Shown: positions 34,496-45,381 of the stretch, piece after piece | How the letters are laid out: each line of letters begins with the position of its first letter | Numbering within the stretch: position 1 is the first letter of the stretch | Source of the DNA: Proales similis | Taxonomy: Eukaryota; Rotifera; Eurotatoria; Ploima; Proalidae | DNA length: 64,000 bases | Reading direction: 5' to 3' | NCBI GenBank assembly: GCA_019059635.1 | Contig: JAGVRJ010000007.1 | Coordinates: forward strand, 1,550,001-1,614,000 | Notes under the pieces: model-generated | Databases searched by the model: none | Told to the model about the DNA's origin: nothing | Seen by the model: the letters and a program-made list of their open reading frames with translations, nothing else | Position numbers and translations under genes: made by a program

Positions 34496-37400
34496 TCACA
34501 CTTCAACTCTTGATGCGGTCATTGGCGAACCGATGCGCGTAGCCGAACCGTACCCTGTTGAAGATGGCCGAGAGCCGTTTTGATTTGCTTCATCGCCTTT
34601 CGGCTCGACCGGAGTTTGATTGCGTGCGAACGATAAGAACACTTGCTCAAGTGTCGTTTGTGACAGTGAATATGTCTCTATTCCCAATCTTTCCTTATTC
34701 GACTCAATCAGACTGTAAAGTTGCGCAATTGACTGAAACTTGTCTCTTTTATCTTCGTAGTCGATTTGGTAGAACAGCGTTCCTTGCTGCTTGTCCTTCA
34801 AGATTGAACACGCCACTTGCTGGTTGATGAATTTCTCAACTTCGGCCACATATTTGAGATCATTTGAGCTATCGCGGCATTTGACAATTAGACTGTAGCC
34901 ACGTCCGTATTTACTCTTCAAATGCTGAATGCTACCCATGCATTTGAATTGGCCGCCGACCATTATGACTAAGCGAGTTGAAAGCGCCTCGCACTCTTCC
35001 ATGCTGTGGGTGGTCAATACTATCGTCATTCCGAGATCGCGTGCGCTTTTAATCACCGTCCACAGGTAACGTCTGGCGGCTGGGTCCATGCCAGTGGTCG
35101 GCTCGTCGAGAATCACAACCGACGGCCTTCCTATAAACGCTATGCCCGAGCTCACTTTTCGCTTGTTTCCACCGCTGCACTTTTGCACCAGCTTTTTGGC
35201 GAACTCGTCTAGTTTGAACACGGCAATGAGCTCTTTCACAATGAGCTCAATTTTGTCTCTTTCAATTCCTCGCAGACCAGCAAACAGGCGGAAGGTATCC
35301 TCAACCGACAAGTACTCGGGCAAATAATCGAACTGGGGACAGAAGCCAAGACTCCTGCGCGCCTTGAATCGATCCTTCTTTATGTCATGTCCGTTGATGA
35401 ATGCGGTGCCGTCTGTAGGATCTATTTCGCCGGTCAGCATTTTGAACGTGGTAGATTTTCCGGCACCGTTCAGACCAAGTAATCTAATCACCAGTTAATA
35501 AAATAAATCGCTTAACAATCAACATTAAATCGAACAACTTTCTGTCTCAATTTTACCCGAAGCATTCTCTGTTTTTAATACCGAAGCTCAGGTGATTCAC
35601 TGCGTAGAACTCTTGTTTGTCCTTTCGGAATCTACGTGCTAGCCTTGAGGCCAATAGAGGCTCCTCTTGCGCCAAATTTTTCAAATCTGATTGATTCACT
35701 CGATCCGCTTCAGCTTGCACGTCTTCTTCTAACTGCAAATATTTCAAGCGCTCGACCCTGATTGATCTTGGCGGATAATAGTTAAAACAACTCACCAAGT
35801 GCTCCATCTTGCTCGAGTCGTCTGTTTTGTTGCTAAATCGACGGAAACTGATACTCTTAATCGGATTTATCTCAAGCAAAAGAAGAATGCCAAGTCCAAT
35901 TAGGAACTGAAGAACCGTAAACAAGACCATTAAGCCGATACCAGGCTCTCTGATTGACAAATGATGCTGGTTGGTGGCAAAGTTGGCTATTAAAATTGAA
36001 TCGATCGAGTTAGGCGGAGGAGAATTTTTGCTGGCGAAGGCAATTACCGTCCAAGAACTCGTTTGCAGAGTCGATGCAATATTCATTGCCTCGGATTTTG
36101 AGATTATAAAGGGCACGTTTAAGGGTCACACTTGGAAATAAAAGCGCGAATATGTAGCGAATGCCAGAGATTAGCCTGGAACCAGCGTTGGTAGAGCCAT
36201 CGAGCAGCAAAAGCTGCAAAAATATCCAAATGACGTCCATGAAAGCAGCAAAACCAAGAACAACAGTCAGAACCACAAAGCTTATGATCTCCGACTTGAA
36301 AAAGAACGACCAAATGTAGGCGTAAACACACCAGGAGAATGAAGCAAAGAGCATAAATAGATAGAAATAGCCAAGCGTGCCGTCATTTGCAATCGCATAG
36401 ACCTCTGTCGAGCTGTCGCTTCGGATTGCGTTCACGATTGCAAGAATGATCACAATCAACGTAGCGTTTATGAGACAAATCAGTAGATCAAACATGAAGT
36501 TTGAAATCCAATAAGTGATGTAACTTAAGCCAGACAGGAGCTGCAGTTGCTTGGAACCATTTATACGCTCTCGGCCCACGTGCAGGATGAGAATCGAGAC
36601 CATGAACGAGACGATGAACGCATTCAAGAGGCTAAGTAACGAAACCGGCAAAGAGTCGATGCAAGCAAGCACTTCGAGAAAGTTGTTTGCGCCCGATTGA
36701 GTTCGGTTCGCTTCGATTGGTCTGTTCACAGTTTGAATAGTTTGAGGACTAGCGGGATAGTTTTGGGCAACGTAGAAAAGCAGATTGGTCAGCTCGCTCA
36801 ATAAGTTGGCGCTTGAATGAAATGCAAGGGTGTTGTAATAGCCTGTTGAAGTCAGGCTATTGGCAGCGGTCAAATCTAGCGTCATGCCAGCATAGTAGGA
36901 CTCGTAGATATTTTGCAACTTTTCCTTTCGTTTGCTTAGCACTAGGCTGTTGACAGAATCAGACGACAACTCCTGCAGCCAGCTCGAGTAGAGCGTTTCG
37001 ATTCTTGCTTTGAGAGCCGTGGTCGACACAGAGCCTGTCAGGTAATATGGAAGTATTTGATCTCCATAATTGCTCAAGCCCAGTGTATAAGACCCTTGTG
37101 AGCCGACCACTCGACGAATCGAATTGATCAGATTTGTTTGCGACGGAATTATTCCCGACATGATTCCTTCAAGAAGCACCGGCAAAAGTAAAATAATTGC
37201 AGCTAGTATATAACGGCGTCCAAATATCCAAAATCGCTTCATCCATAAGCTGCCCAGCTGCTGGAAAAAGAGAACCACGCCCGAGTTGCGCTTGAGATCT
37301 TTGGAGAATGCTTTCCAACAGAAAACAATTATTTTCTTAAATCTTACAGCATCAAGCAAGTCAAAGTGAACCAACCTGTTGACAATGAGTCATGATCGAT

Positions 37401-40400
37401 AACATTCTTTGGTTTATTCTCTCCGACATCATCAACCTCCTTGCCTATTTGATGCTCATTTTCTTGCTCTCGATCGTGCACGTCTATGCTTCCCACTCTG
37501 TAATAGAAACCAACATAAGAATCAAAGTTCGCAGGATAAGACAACGGCAATAAATTTACTTAATAAAGACTTCCTCGATTGTCGGCGAGCTGATGCCATA
37601 GCCGTCCATACCAATGGCTTGTTTTTCGCTCTCAATGCTGTTTAGAAGGTTGGCGAGGTTAGTGCTAGCACTAAACGGAATGGATATGCTCATTTCGGCG
37701 GCGATATTCGACTCGATCTTGTAAGATTGAAGGCATCGTTTAAGAACTGCTTGCAGCCTGTTCTCATCGAACTCGGAGCCCTTTGCCAAAGTTAGCAAGA
37801 AACCAGAGCCAAAGTGGTTCTTGAGAAATAACGGCGTGCCACAGCATTTGACTTGGCCATGGTTCATGATTGCAATTCGATCAGAAAGGGCATCGGCTTC
37901 TTCCATAAAATGGGTGGTCAAAATGATTGTGCGATTCTTTTTAAATCCACGAATGAGCTCCCACAAGGCTCGTCGATTGAACGGATCTAGCCCACTGGTA
38001 GGCTCATCTAAAATGATGACCTTGGAGCCACCGGTGAGGGCCATTGCCACTGAAAGGCGGCGTTTCATTCCTCCTGAAAGCTGCTTTGACTTTTTCGCTA
38101 GATCGTTATGAAGTCCCACAAAACGGCTGATCTCCTGGATTTCTTGTTTTATTTCTTTCCTCGAATAGCCTTTTATCTGCCAAGTTTTGATAGTGAGAAA
38201 TCTTAAGAGAAAATACAAAGAGCCGACAAGCTTCTCACCATTGCTATTAGCCGCAAGTGCTCTTCAACGGTCAAATTGTCGAAGAGAATATCCTTTTATT
38301 GAATTTAAGCATGTGAATACTATAGGTCAGTATTGGAAACTTTGCTCACATATTGCGGACAAAAGCCAAGTGAAGAGCGAATCAAATTCATTTGATTTCT
38401 GATACTCTTGCCCAGAATGTAAGCGTCGCCTGACTCGGGTGCATAAATGCCGCACAGCATAAACGTAGTGGTTGTCTGAAATTCAATCAGGTCATTTGAA
38501 AATTAATAAAATTTGAACAGGGCAAAATTGGCAAACCTTTCCAGCACCATTGTGTCCCAGTAAGCCGGTGATTTGATTCTCGTAGAAATTAATCGACAGC
38601 TGGTCGACTACAGTTTTATCCTCGAACCCGATTCGAAATTTCTATTCGATTCAAGCACCATCTTCGATTAGGTACTGTTGATATATTTTCAACAATGATG
38701 CACGAACCTTGGTTATGTTCTTGATCGAGACAGATGCGCGCATTCCTTCCGGGTCTTTTTCGAATCCAGGCTTGTCTTTTATTTCATCGAATTCGGCACC
38801 GTTTGCGTCTTGATCCTGCTTCGGCGGGCGCCAGTAAGAAGGCTATTGCACAAATAGAGCTTTGCTTAGAACTCAACCGCTTCGCAAAAATTCAAACAAA
38901 TGAGCCAACCATGAATGGAAAGTAGAATGGCAATGGAGCGCCGTATTCACCCGGAAATATTCGCTCGATGTACCAGGCGATCGGAATGTAAACCAAGGTC
39001 CAAAAGATCATCGCCGATAGCAATGCGCCCACGTTTTGCGGGTCATTGTAAAGGTTAGAGTAGAGCGAGCTGTAATTAAACTCTTTGCCTTGATGAATGA
39101 TTGAATGAATTTGCGCTTCCCCTACATGATATTCTTCAGGAACTTACCGCTGCGTTCGTACTGATTGACTACTTGAAGGCAGAAAGTAAGAGCGCAGTTG
39201 GGAAAAAAGGCGAACAAATATTTGATTCCAGAAGAAGGTAGATCATCGTAAAAATTAATCGCCGTCACAACCCAAATGAGAATAGCCACGGTCTTGGCGA
39301 TGAATGCTATTCGAGAGAGAGAGAACATATTTAGCTTGGAAATTCGATGCACCAGAACAGTTGGGTGTGGGCTTACTTTGACTGAATATTTGCCCAAGCA
39401 ACAGAGTGAACATTGCACATTGTACGGCGTATATGAAAAATATCGACAAACCAACCATATAGTTGGTGTAGAAGAATATCGCTTTGCTGGTGAAAGTCGA
39501 ATCATTGGCCACTCGGGGCTGCATTTTTATGATGACCACAATGGATGTAACCAGGGTTAGAACCAGGTATGGAATCATGATGCGGATTAGCCAAGTTATC
39601 CAGATCACGTACCATTTAATACCCATGAGTTTCAAATACTCCTAATTCGAAAATAAGACATTGAAGTAATCGTGTTCTCTTTGATTTGAGCCTTACCTTC
39701 ATTTTTGTTTGCTTTTCCACGATGATGTTGCCGAGCACGACGATCAGTGTAAACAAATAGGCCATTTGCAGCATGATCTGAACGAAAAACGCAAACCGGG
39801 ACTTGAATATGTCGTTTGTGTAGCCCACACAGTCGTATCTCTTCATCTTGATCTGACAGAAATTGATGAATTAGGTCTAGAGGCATCCAAGCCGAACTGA
39901 GCCGAAAGCGACGGTTTACCAATTCAGGATCAGTGAAACTCGAACCAGCCTCCGTGTTTATAAGTTCTATGTCCACAGCGTATTTGATGGGATTGAATAT
40001 CGAGTCGTACATGTACGTGTATAAGCGGCCTTTTGGGATTCTTTTATTTTAATTGTTTTTATGATCAGAAAGTGTGGAATGCATACTGCTGCAGTAGACT
40101 TCAGGTGAGTCGGTGAAGAGGAACAGCTTCTTGTCGTAGAAATTGTTGAACACATTGTACTGGTAAGGTGCTTCTCTAGACAAGGCAATAAGACGACATT
40201 ATTTATCGAAGGAAGAAGAAAGAAGCAAAAGTAAACAAACAGACTCTTGAGTATAAATCGAATAGTCTATGGTTGTCAAGGTGCCGGCCGCTGTATACGA
40301 GCTGGGGAATGAGACGAATGCAAACATGCTGGATATCTCGCTATTGGTGAACGAGTCGGTTGTCTCCCCAGGGGCAGCAACAACTAGCGGAAAAAAAGAA

Positions 40401-40806
40401 TAAAGACAATTTTGAATTTAGAATTCAGTTAGAAAAGACCACTGGCCGTACCAGTCGCAGTGAAATCAGGAACTCGAGTGTTGATGAAAGTATAAGCATT
40501 CTGCACGATGCCTTGGACAAAAGCGTTATTCGGATAGTAGTAAATGTTGGAGCGGCCCGTCGAGGTGTTGATTCGATCCAGTGGGTTAAGAGCAGGATTG
40601 GTGGTGTCGTTCTGCTCAGCAACAAGGGTTGGATCAAGCACAAGGCGCATGATTAAGAGGATGAATAAAAGAAAAATTGACGCCCCGAACTCGGTAATTG
40701 CGCCAGCAATGCTACGCTTGAACAAGATGCCATTTTTCCACAGCAAGATGAGCATCTGCTTAAAGATGCCCACCACTTTTCTTTCCTCCCGTTCGCTTGA
40801 TTCCAT
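34496..40806 (-). CDS. ABCA-subfamily full ABC transporter (17 exons)
   Basis: A 1761-aa lipid-exporter-type transporter, full length for the ABCA3/ABCA-like group. Exons: 40806-40452, 40383-40245, 40175-40087, 40029-39920, 39852-39697, 39641-39377, 39306-39148, 39082-38910, 38842-38708, 38641-38537, 38475-38350, 38292-38239, 38176-37560, 37497-37376, 37310-36048, 35986-35557, 35483-34496. TM1 (~31-57) precedes a lumenal loop and the TM2-6 block (EYLKLMGI..., WYIERIFPG). NBD1 has Walker A GHNGAGK (556-562, split by an intron before TT), Q-loop GFCPQY, signature LSGGMKRR (~655) and [15 protein letters not shown]2 is residues ~869-1330. NBD2 has [10 protein letters not shown], signature CSGGNKRKV and [12 protein letters not shown]. 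Both NBDs look catalytically intact. Two junctions (39148/39082 and 36048/35986) mimic frameshifts unless the 65- and 61-bp introns given here are used. Which ABCA member it corresponds to cannot be fixed by eye. Confidence 0.93.
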
Positions 40807-41495
40807 CGCCGAGAAATAGAGTTGCGGTAGATCGGATCGGCAAAGGCTGAACTCAGACTTTTATATAACTGCTGTTACGGTTTTAAAATACCAGCCAATC
40901 AGAGGGAAAATCGATAAGTCGTTGCTGCCTCGCAGACGTAAGCACACAGCATATGTCTGCGATGAAAAAAAAGGAATGTTTTATGCAAACGTTACTCAGG
41001 TAATTTTATTTTTCATTAAACAATGAACGCCGGTCCCGCATGTGTATGCTTATGTACTTTAGAAAAAAAAATTTCAACGCTCACGTTTTTCTTTCCTGTG
41101 AGGAACGATTTTCGCAACACTGACGCTGCGATTTTGATTAAATAACATTAAACTTTAATGTAGCAAGGTAGTCTGGAAAATGAAGAATTTCTTAATTATT
41201 GCTGTGGTGTCGTTTAAACTTGAAGCAAAAAGACTAAGTAAATAGTCAGCGAAGGAGCCTTACCAGAGGCTAACAAAATGCCTGAAATTAGACTCGATTG
41301 AATTCGATTCAATTCGTAACTCTATTCGAGCAGTATTAGTTCGCTTTGCTTTGTGTTCTTGGACCAATCTCATGTCTCCTCCCTCCTCTCCTTGTACAGA
41401 CGAATAATAAAGGCACGAATTAGCATAGATGAGAGATTAGCATTTGAACTGGCAATAATATTGATCTTCATGATGATCTGAGTGTCGAGTGTTGA
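40807..41495. promoter_or_regulatory. Divergent promoter region between ABCA (-) and KLHL20 (+)
   Basis: The two genes start back to back across 689 bases. On the minus strand a TATATAAAAG box lies at 40867-40858, about 50 bases before the ABCA start codon, leaving a short 5' UTR. No equally clear TATA box precedes KLHL20. I see no additional gene. Confidence 0.5.
40858..40867 (-). promoter_or_regulatory. TATA box of the ABCA gene
   Basis: On the minus strand the sequence reads TATATAAAAG, a near-perfect TATA element. The ABCA ATG is at 40806, about 52 bases downstream of the box, so a start about 30 bases from the box would leave a 5' UTR of roughly 30 bases. Confidence 0.55.
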
Positions 41496-43550
41496 ATGGC
41501 AGGCACTCAAATGGAATTGATCAGGGACTGCTCTCTGAGCAGGAGCAAGCTGACCAAGGTGTCAAGTAGTCACTCCAAGCATTTAGTTGTGCAGCTGAAC
41601 GAGTTGAGAAAAGCCCAAGAGCTCTGTGATGTTGTACTCTCTGTAGAAGGCAGCAGAATGGCCGCGCATCGAGTAGTGCTCGCCGCCAATTCGCCTTACT
41701 TCAGAGCAATGTTTGCCGGTGAGCTTGCCGAGTCTCGACAGGCCGAGGTGACGATCAAAGAAATTGACGTGCTTGCAGTTCGAATGCTTGTGGATTATTG
41801 CTACACGTCAACAATCACAATCGACGAGCGCACCGTCCAATGCTTACTTCCAGCCGCCGCTCTATTTCAAATGCAAGATGTGAAAGATTATTGCAGTGAG
41901 TTCCTGCGCTCTCAACTCGATCCGTCTAATGTGCTCGGCATCCGTGCGTTTGCTGATTTGCACGCGTGCGAAAATCTTTACAAACAAGCTGATCTCTACT
42001 TACGAACCCATTTCGAACAAGTAATCGATTCAGAAGAGTATTTGCTTCTTCCGGCTAGCAGTTTGATTGAGATACTCTCGTATGACGAGCTGAATGTATC
42101 CAACGAAGAACGTCTATACGAGGCCGCCCTGAAATGGATCAGACATGACTTGGAAGCGCGCAAGACTCAGCTGAGTATGCTCATGTCGCAGGTGCGTCTG
42201 GCCCTGGTCGATACCAAATATCTTGTCACCAGAATAAGCACAGAGCCAATGCTCAAGAGTGATCCGGTCTGTCGAGATCTGATCGATCAAGCCAAAGACT
42301 TCCATCTACTACCGAGCGAGGTTGCCTTGTCGTCACAAGCTCGACCAAGACGAACACCTTCAGGCAGCGAGGTAGTGTTCGCTGTTGGAGGTTGGTGCTC
42401 AGGCGATGCGCTCAGTTCGGTTGAAATGTTCGATTCAGAGTGGAGAACCGTCGCGCCGATGAGTAAAAGACGGTGTGGTGTCGGAGTCGGTGTCTTAAAT
42501 CATCAACTTTACGCAGTCGGTGGTCACGACGGTCATTCGTATCTAAATAGCGTCGAGCGCTTTGTGCCAGCACTTAACCGGTGGTTCAATGACGTATCGT
42601 CAACAAGCAGCTGTCGAACAAGCGTTGGCGTTGGTGTCATTGACAATCTATTGTTCGCTGTGGGCGGACAAGACGGCGTCAGTTGCTTGAATATTGTAGA
42701 AAGATACGATCCATTGGACAATCGCTGGACAAGAGTGAGTAGCATGAACAGCCGTAGACTGGGAGTTGCTGTAGCAGTCATTGATCGCTTCCTCTACGCC
42801 ATAGGTGGTTCAGACGGTATTGGACCCCTAAACACGGTCGAGAGATATGATTTCATCGAAGACAAATGGAGATTTGTGTCCAGCATGCACACAAAGCGAA
42901 AGCACTTGGGCTGTGCAGTTTACAATGGCTTCATTTATGCGGTCGGTGGACGAGACGATCATCGAGAACTAAATTCAGTTGAAAAATATGATCCCAGCGC
43001 AGACCAATGGTTTCCAGTCTCATCGATGAATTCGAGTCGAAGTGGAGTCGGTCTGGCCGTGGTTAATAACAAATTGATGGCGATAGGGGGCTTTAATGGC
43101 CATTTGTATCTAGAAAGTGTGGAAATACTTGACCCAGCTACAGAGACCTGGCAGTTTAGTCATCCGATGATTTTCAAACGACTTGGAGGCGGCTTTGGTG
43201 TAATCAGCGCAAGTAAATTGGCGTCAAAAGAGAGAACCGAACAAAGGGCTCAGGTCGCAAATCGGTTCGAGTCTATTTACAGGTCAACGCCAGTGAACGC
43301 ATTGAACTTACTCGGGCTGGGTTCAACCCCGGACAATCTGAGAGAGACGATAACAGCCGTTGGGACTGAGCAGCAGCGATCTCATCTAATGGATCTCACT
43401 CAGCAAGGTCCAATCAACATGCACCAGTTTATTCAACGGAGTCAAAATACTCAAGGCGGGTCATTAATTCAAGCATCGACCAACAACGTTATGAACGAAA
43501 CAGACCGTAATACTTCACCTACTCAACCATTTCAGCTGCTTGAATTGTGA
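41496..43550 (+). CDS. KLHL20: KLHL20-like BTB-Kelch substrate adaptor of Cullin-3
   Basis: A 684-aa protein in a single exon. Order: a BTB domain (~residues 25-145, ELCDVVLSVEGSRMAAHRVV, SPYFRAMFAGELAESRQ), a BACK domain (~150-255, LDPSNVLGIRAFADLH), then six Kelch repeats (~288-570) with phrases such as FAVGGWCSGDALSSVE, YAVGGHDGHSYLNSVE, GGQDGVSCLNIVERYDP and GRDDHRELNSVEKYDP. These phrases match KLHL20 (insect Diablo) repeat by repeat. By family, it bridges Cullin-3 to substrates for ubiquitination. A C-terminal tail of about 110 residues, rich in Q, N and S, extends beyond the last Kelch blade and is absent from vertebrate KLHL20. The lack of introns over 2 kb is unusual for the family. 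AATAAA at 43651-43656 is its likely poly(A) signal. Confidence 0.93.
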   Translation: MAGTQMELIRDCSLSRSKLTKVSSSHSKHLVVQLNELRKAQELCDVVLSVEGSRMAAHRVVLAANSPYFRAMFAGELAESRQAEVTIKEIDVLAVRMLVDYCYTSTITIDERTVQCLLPAAALFQMQDVKDYCSEFLRSQLDPSNVLGIRAFADLHACENLYKQADLYLRTHFEQVIDSEEYLLLPASSLIEILSYDELNVSNEERLYEAALKWIRHDLEARKTQLSMLMSQVRLALVDTKYLVTRISTEPMLKSDPVCRDLIDQAKDFHLLPSEVALSSQARPRRTPSGSEVVFAVGGWCSGDALSSVEMFDSEWRTVAPMSKRRCGVGVGVLNHQLYAVGGHDGHSYLNSVERFVPALNRWFNDVSSTSSCRTSVGVGVIDNLLFAVGGQDGVSCLNIVERYDPLDNRWTRVSSMNSRRLGVAVAVIDRFLYAIGGSDGIGPLNTVERYDFIEDKWRFVSSMHTKRKHLGCAVYNGFIYAVGGRDDHRELNSVEKYDPSADQWFPVSSMNSSRSGVGLAVVNNKLMAIGGFNGHLYLESVEILDPATETWQFSHPMIFKRLGGGFGVISASKLASKERTEQRAQVANRFESIYRSTPVNALNLLGLGSTPDNLRETITAVGTEQQRSHLMDLTQQGPINMHQFIQRSQNTQGGSLIQASTNNVMNETDRNTSPTQPFQLLEL

Positions 43551-43626
43551 TTATCTACAAGATTGGCGATTTTTTATTGATTTTTATGAAATGATTTTTC
43601 ATTCAATCAGTTGAATGACAGTTTTT

Positions 43627-43656
43627 GTTTATTGGTGTGCCTTTTTCTCAAATAAA
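43627..43656. terminator. Opposed poly(A) signals of two convergent genes
   Basis: AATAAA at 43651-43656 serves KLHL20 on the plus strand. TTTATT at 43627-43632 serves the minus-strand gene ending at 43789. Because each signal lies inside the other's transcript, the 3' ends should overlap by a few tens of bases. Confidence 0.5.
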
Positions 43657-43788
43657 CAACACCAGAGTAGAAAGTACTTAACACGAAATGGTATTTGATT
43701 TAATTTTTTGTTTATGGTTTAATGAAGAGAAGAGCGATTGGAATAAAAGAAGATTTAAGCAGAGAAGAAACGAACTAAAATGCGCTGA

Positions 43789-44950
43789 TCAGTAATTTTG
43801 GCTTAATAAAGCATTGTCCAAAAGCTGATTGTGGTTCATAGTTGGCGCAGCTTGGACTGGAGGCCAAGGAGCTGCTGTCATTGAGCCACCCGACTGCTTG
43901 TCATTGAAATAGCCGATTGGGTCACGACGTTGATTCGGTCCCGGTGCCTCATTCTTCTGGGAAACCACCTGAAACTCAGGCATTTTCATATTCGGATGCA
44001 TCAGTTCCCAGACTGAAGATCCTAAGTGAGAGTTTGAATTAAGTTGATGCACACTTTACACTCTTGACTCGTGGGATTTACCTGCATTGGCTGGCTGCGC
44101 AGGTTTTACACTTGGTGTGTAGGCAGGCTCAACTTGATCCATAACAAATGCACCCTGACGCTGTAAATTGTGAAGATTTTTAGTTTGTTTAAATGAATGC
44201 TTGTAGTTGAAGAGTGAGATGTAGATTTTACCTGGCCTCGATTGGGGTAATTATTGGCATTGCGGCTGTCGTAATGGTGCTCAAACGACATCTTGTCGGC
44301 AAAAACCCGCTGCTCTCCGGCTTGAGAAAAAGTGTTCAAATCGTTTATAGGGACAATGCCCACTGAAGCTGGGTTGTTCGGGTGACTGGTGTGTCGGCCT
44401 GCGCCGGCTGGATTTGCCTCCTGGAGTCGGACATTGGGCTGGATCGGATTCCACAAAAGGCTGTGGTCATTCTTGTAAGTAGTCTGAAGAGTATCCTTCT
44501 CCTTGGTCAGAGTGGCCTGATTTGCCTTCATCTGCTTCCATTGTGTGTCGATGGCGTTTGTTTCACTCCAGTCCCACCACTTCTTCTCTTTGTCAGCGTT
44601 CACGTTTTTGCTGCTCACTCGGCCGACAGGCTCGTTGAGAGTGAGTGCGTTCTCTCGGAGAAATGCCACTGTCTGTCCCGCATGAGGGTTATTCCTGGGC
44701 TCGATCGCTTGTGCCGGTACAATCATCGGCTGGGTGAATAGAGGGGGCGCCTGAGTTTTATTATTGCTGTCTGATGGCAATGACTCATTTCCAATGTCGT
44801 CGCTAAAGATTCGATACGTGTTGGGCCTATTTAAATAGCAAACCATCTCAGTCAAATTTCTGTTGGCAAACTTGAATTTCATGCAACTTACGCATATTTG
44901 GTGGGCACCATTCTCTTGCGTGTAATGTCGTCCAAGTTCATCGTAGTCAT
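43789..44950 (-). CDS. Unrecognised 321-aa protein (4 exons)
   Basis: Exons in order are 44950-44892, 44826-44232, 44160-44082 and 44021-43789; introns are 65, 71 and 60 bp and every phase closes. I do not recognise the family. The protein starts MTTMNLDDITRKRMVPTKYA, is hydrophilic with no signal peptide, membrane span or zinc-binding pattern, and is rich in N, P, Q and W. It contains KKWWDWSETNAIDTQWKQMK, a TLQTTYKNDHSLLW segment and a C-terminal WELMHPNMKMPEFQVV. Regularly spaced Pro/Asn/Tyr-Trp motifs of this kind occur in small axonemal microtubule-associated proteins, but that is only a resemblance. It converges on KLHL20. Confidence 0.72.
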
Positions 44951-45381
44951 TTTTGCACGCCGGTTTTATACTGGATGGCTGAGCGGCTCTAGAGAAATCA
45001 GTGCGAAAATTAGAAACAAAAAAAAACAAATCCGCTCGGATTAGACTTTAGTCAGACCCAAAGCTGAAATAAACAACCAGAGCCGATAGCCGTCTGACTA
45101 GTGTTCACATTCTTGGCGTTTTGAAACGAGGCCAATCGAATTCTGTTGCCTGGCAACTCGCACTCAGCGCACGCGATTATTCGCTTCATTTTTAAAAACA
45201 ACAGCCACAGTCTCACCTGAATGTGAACCAAGCGACTAATTAGGCGTCAATCGATCAAGCTTAGATATGTGAGTGCGTGTTGGTCATTTTATTGACTTTC
45301 TGTTATATTAAGAATGCACAGATTATATATAATTAGTCAATTCTGATTGATTACGTCGGATATTCTCTCTAGCTATGTCGT
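44951..45381. other. Spacer between the unrecognised gene and HAUS6
   Basis: No gene is supported. It holds the promoter of the gene starting at 44950 and the 3' end of HAUS6, whose poly(A) signal is TTTATT on the plus strand at 45288-45293. Confidence 0.45.

Noticed and set aside
36010-36116. Overlapping frames in ABCA suggesting a frameshift or pseudogene
   Set aside because: A 61-bp GT-AG intron (36047-35987) restores frame exactly and fits the size of all other introns.
39122-39148. A 26-base gap between two ABCA frames, looking like a tiny intron or frameshift
   Set aside because: Using the same donor with a later acceptor (exon resuming at 39082) gives a normal 65-bp intron and the expected ABCA sequence.
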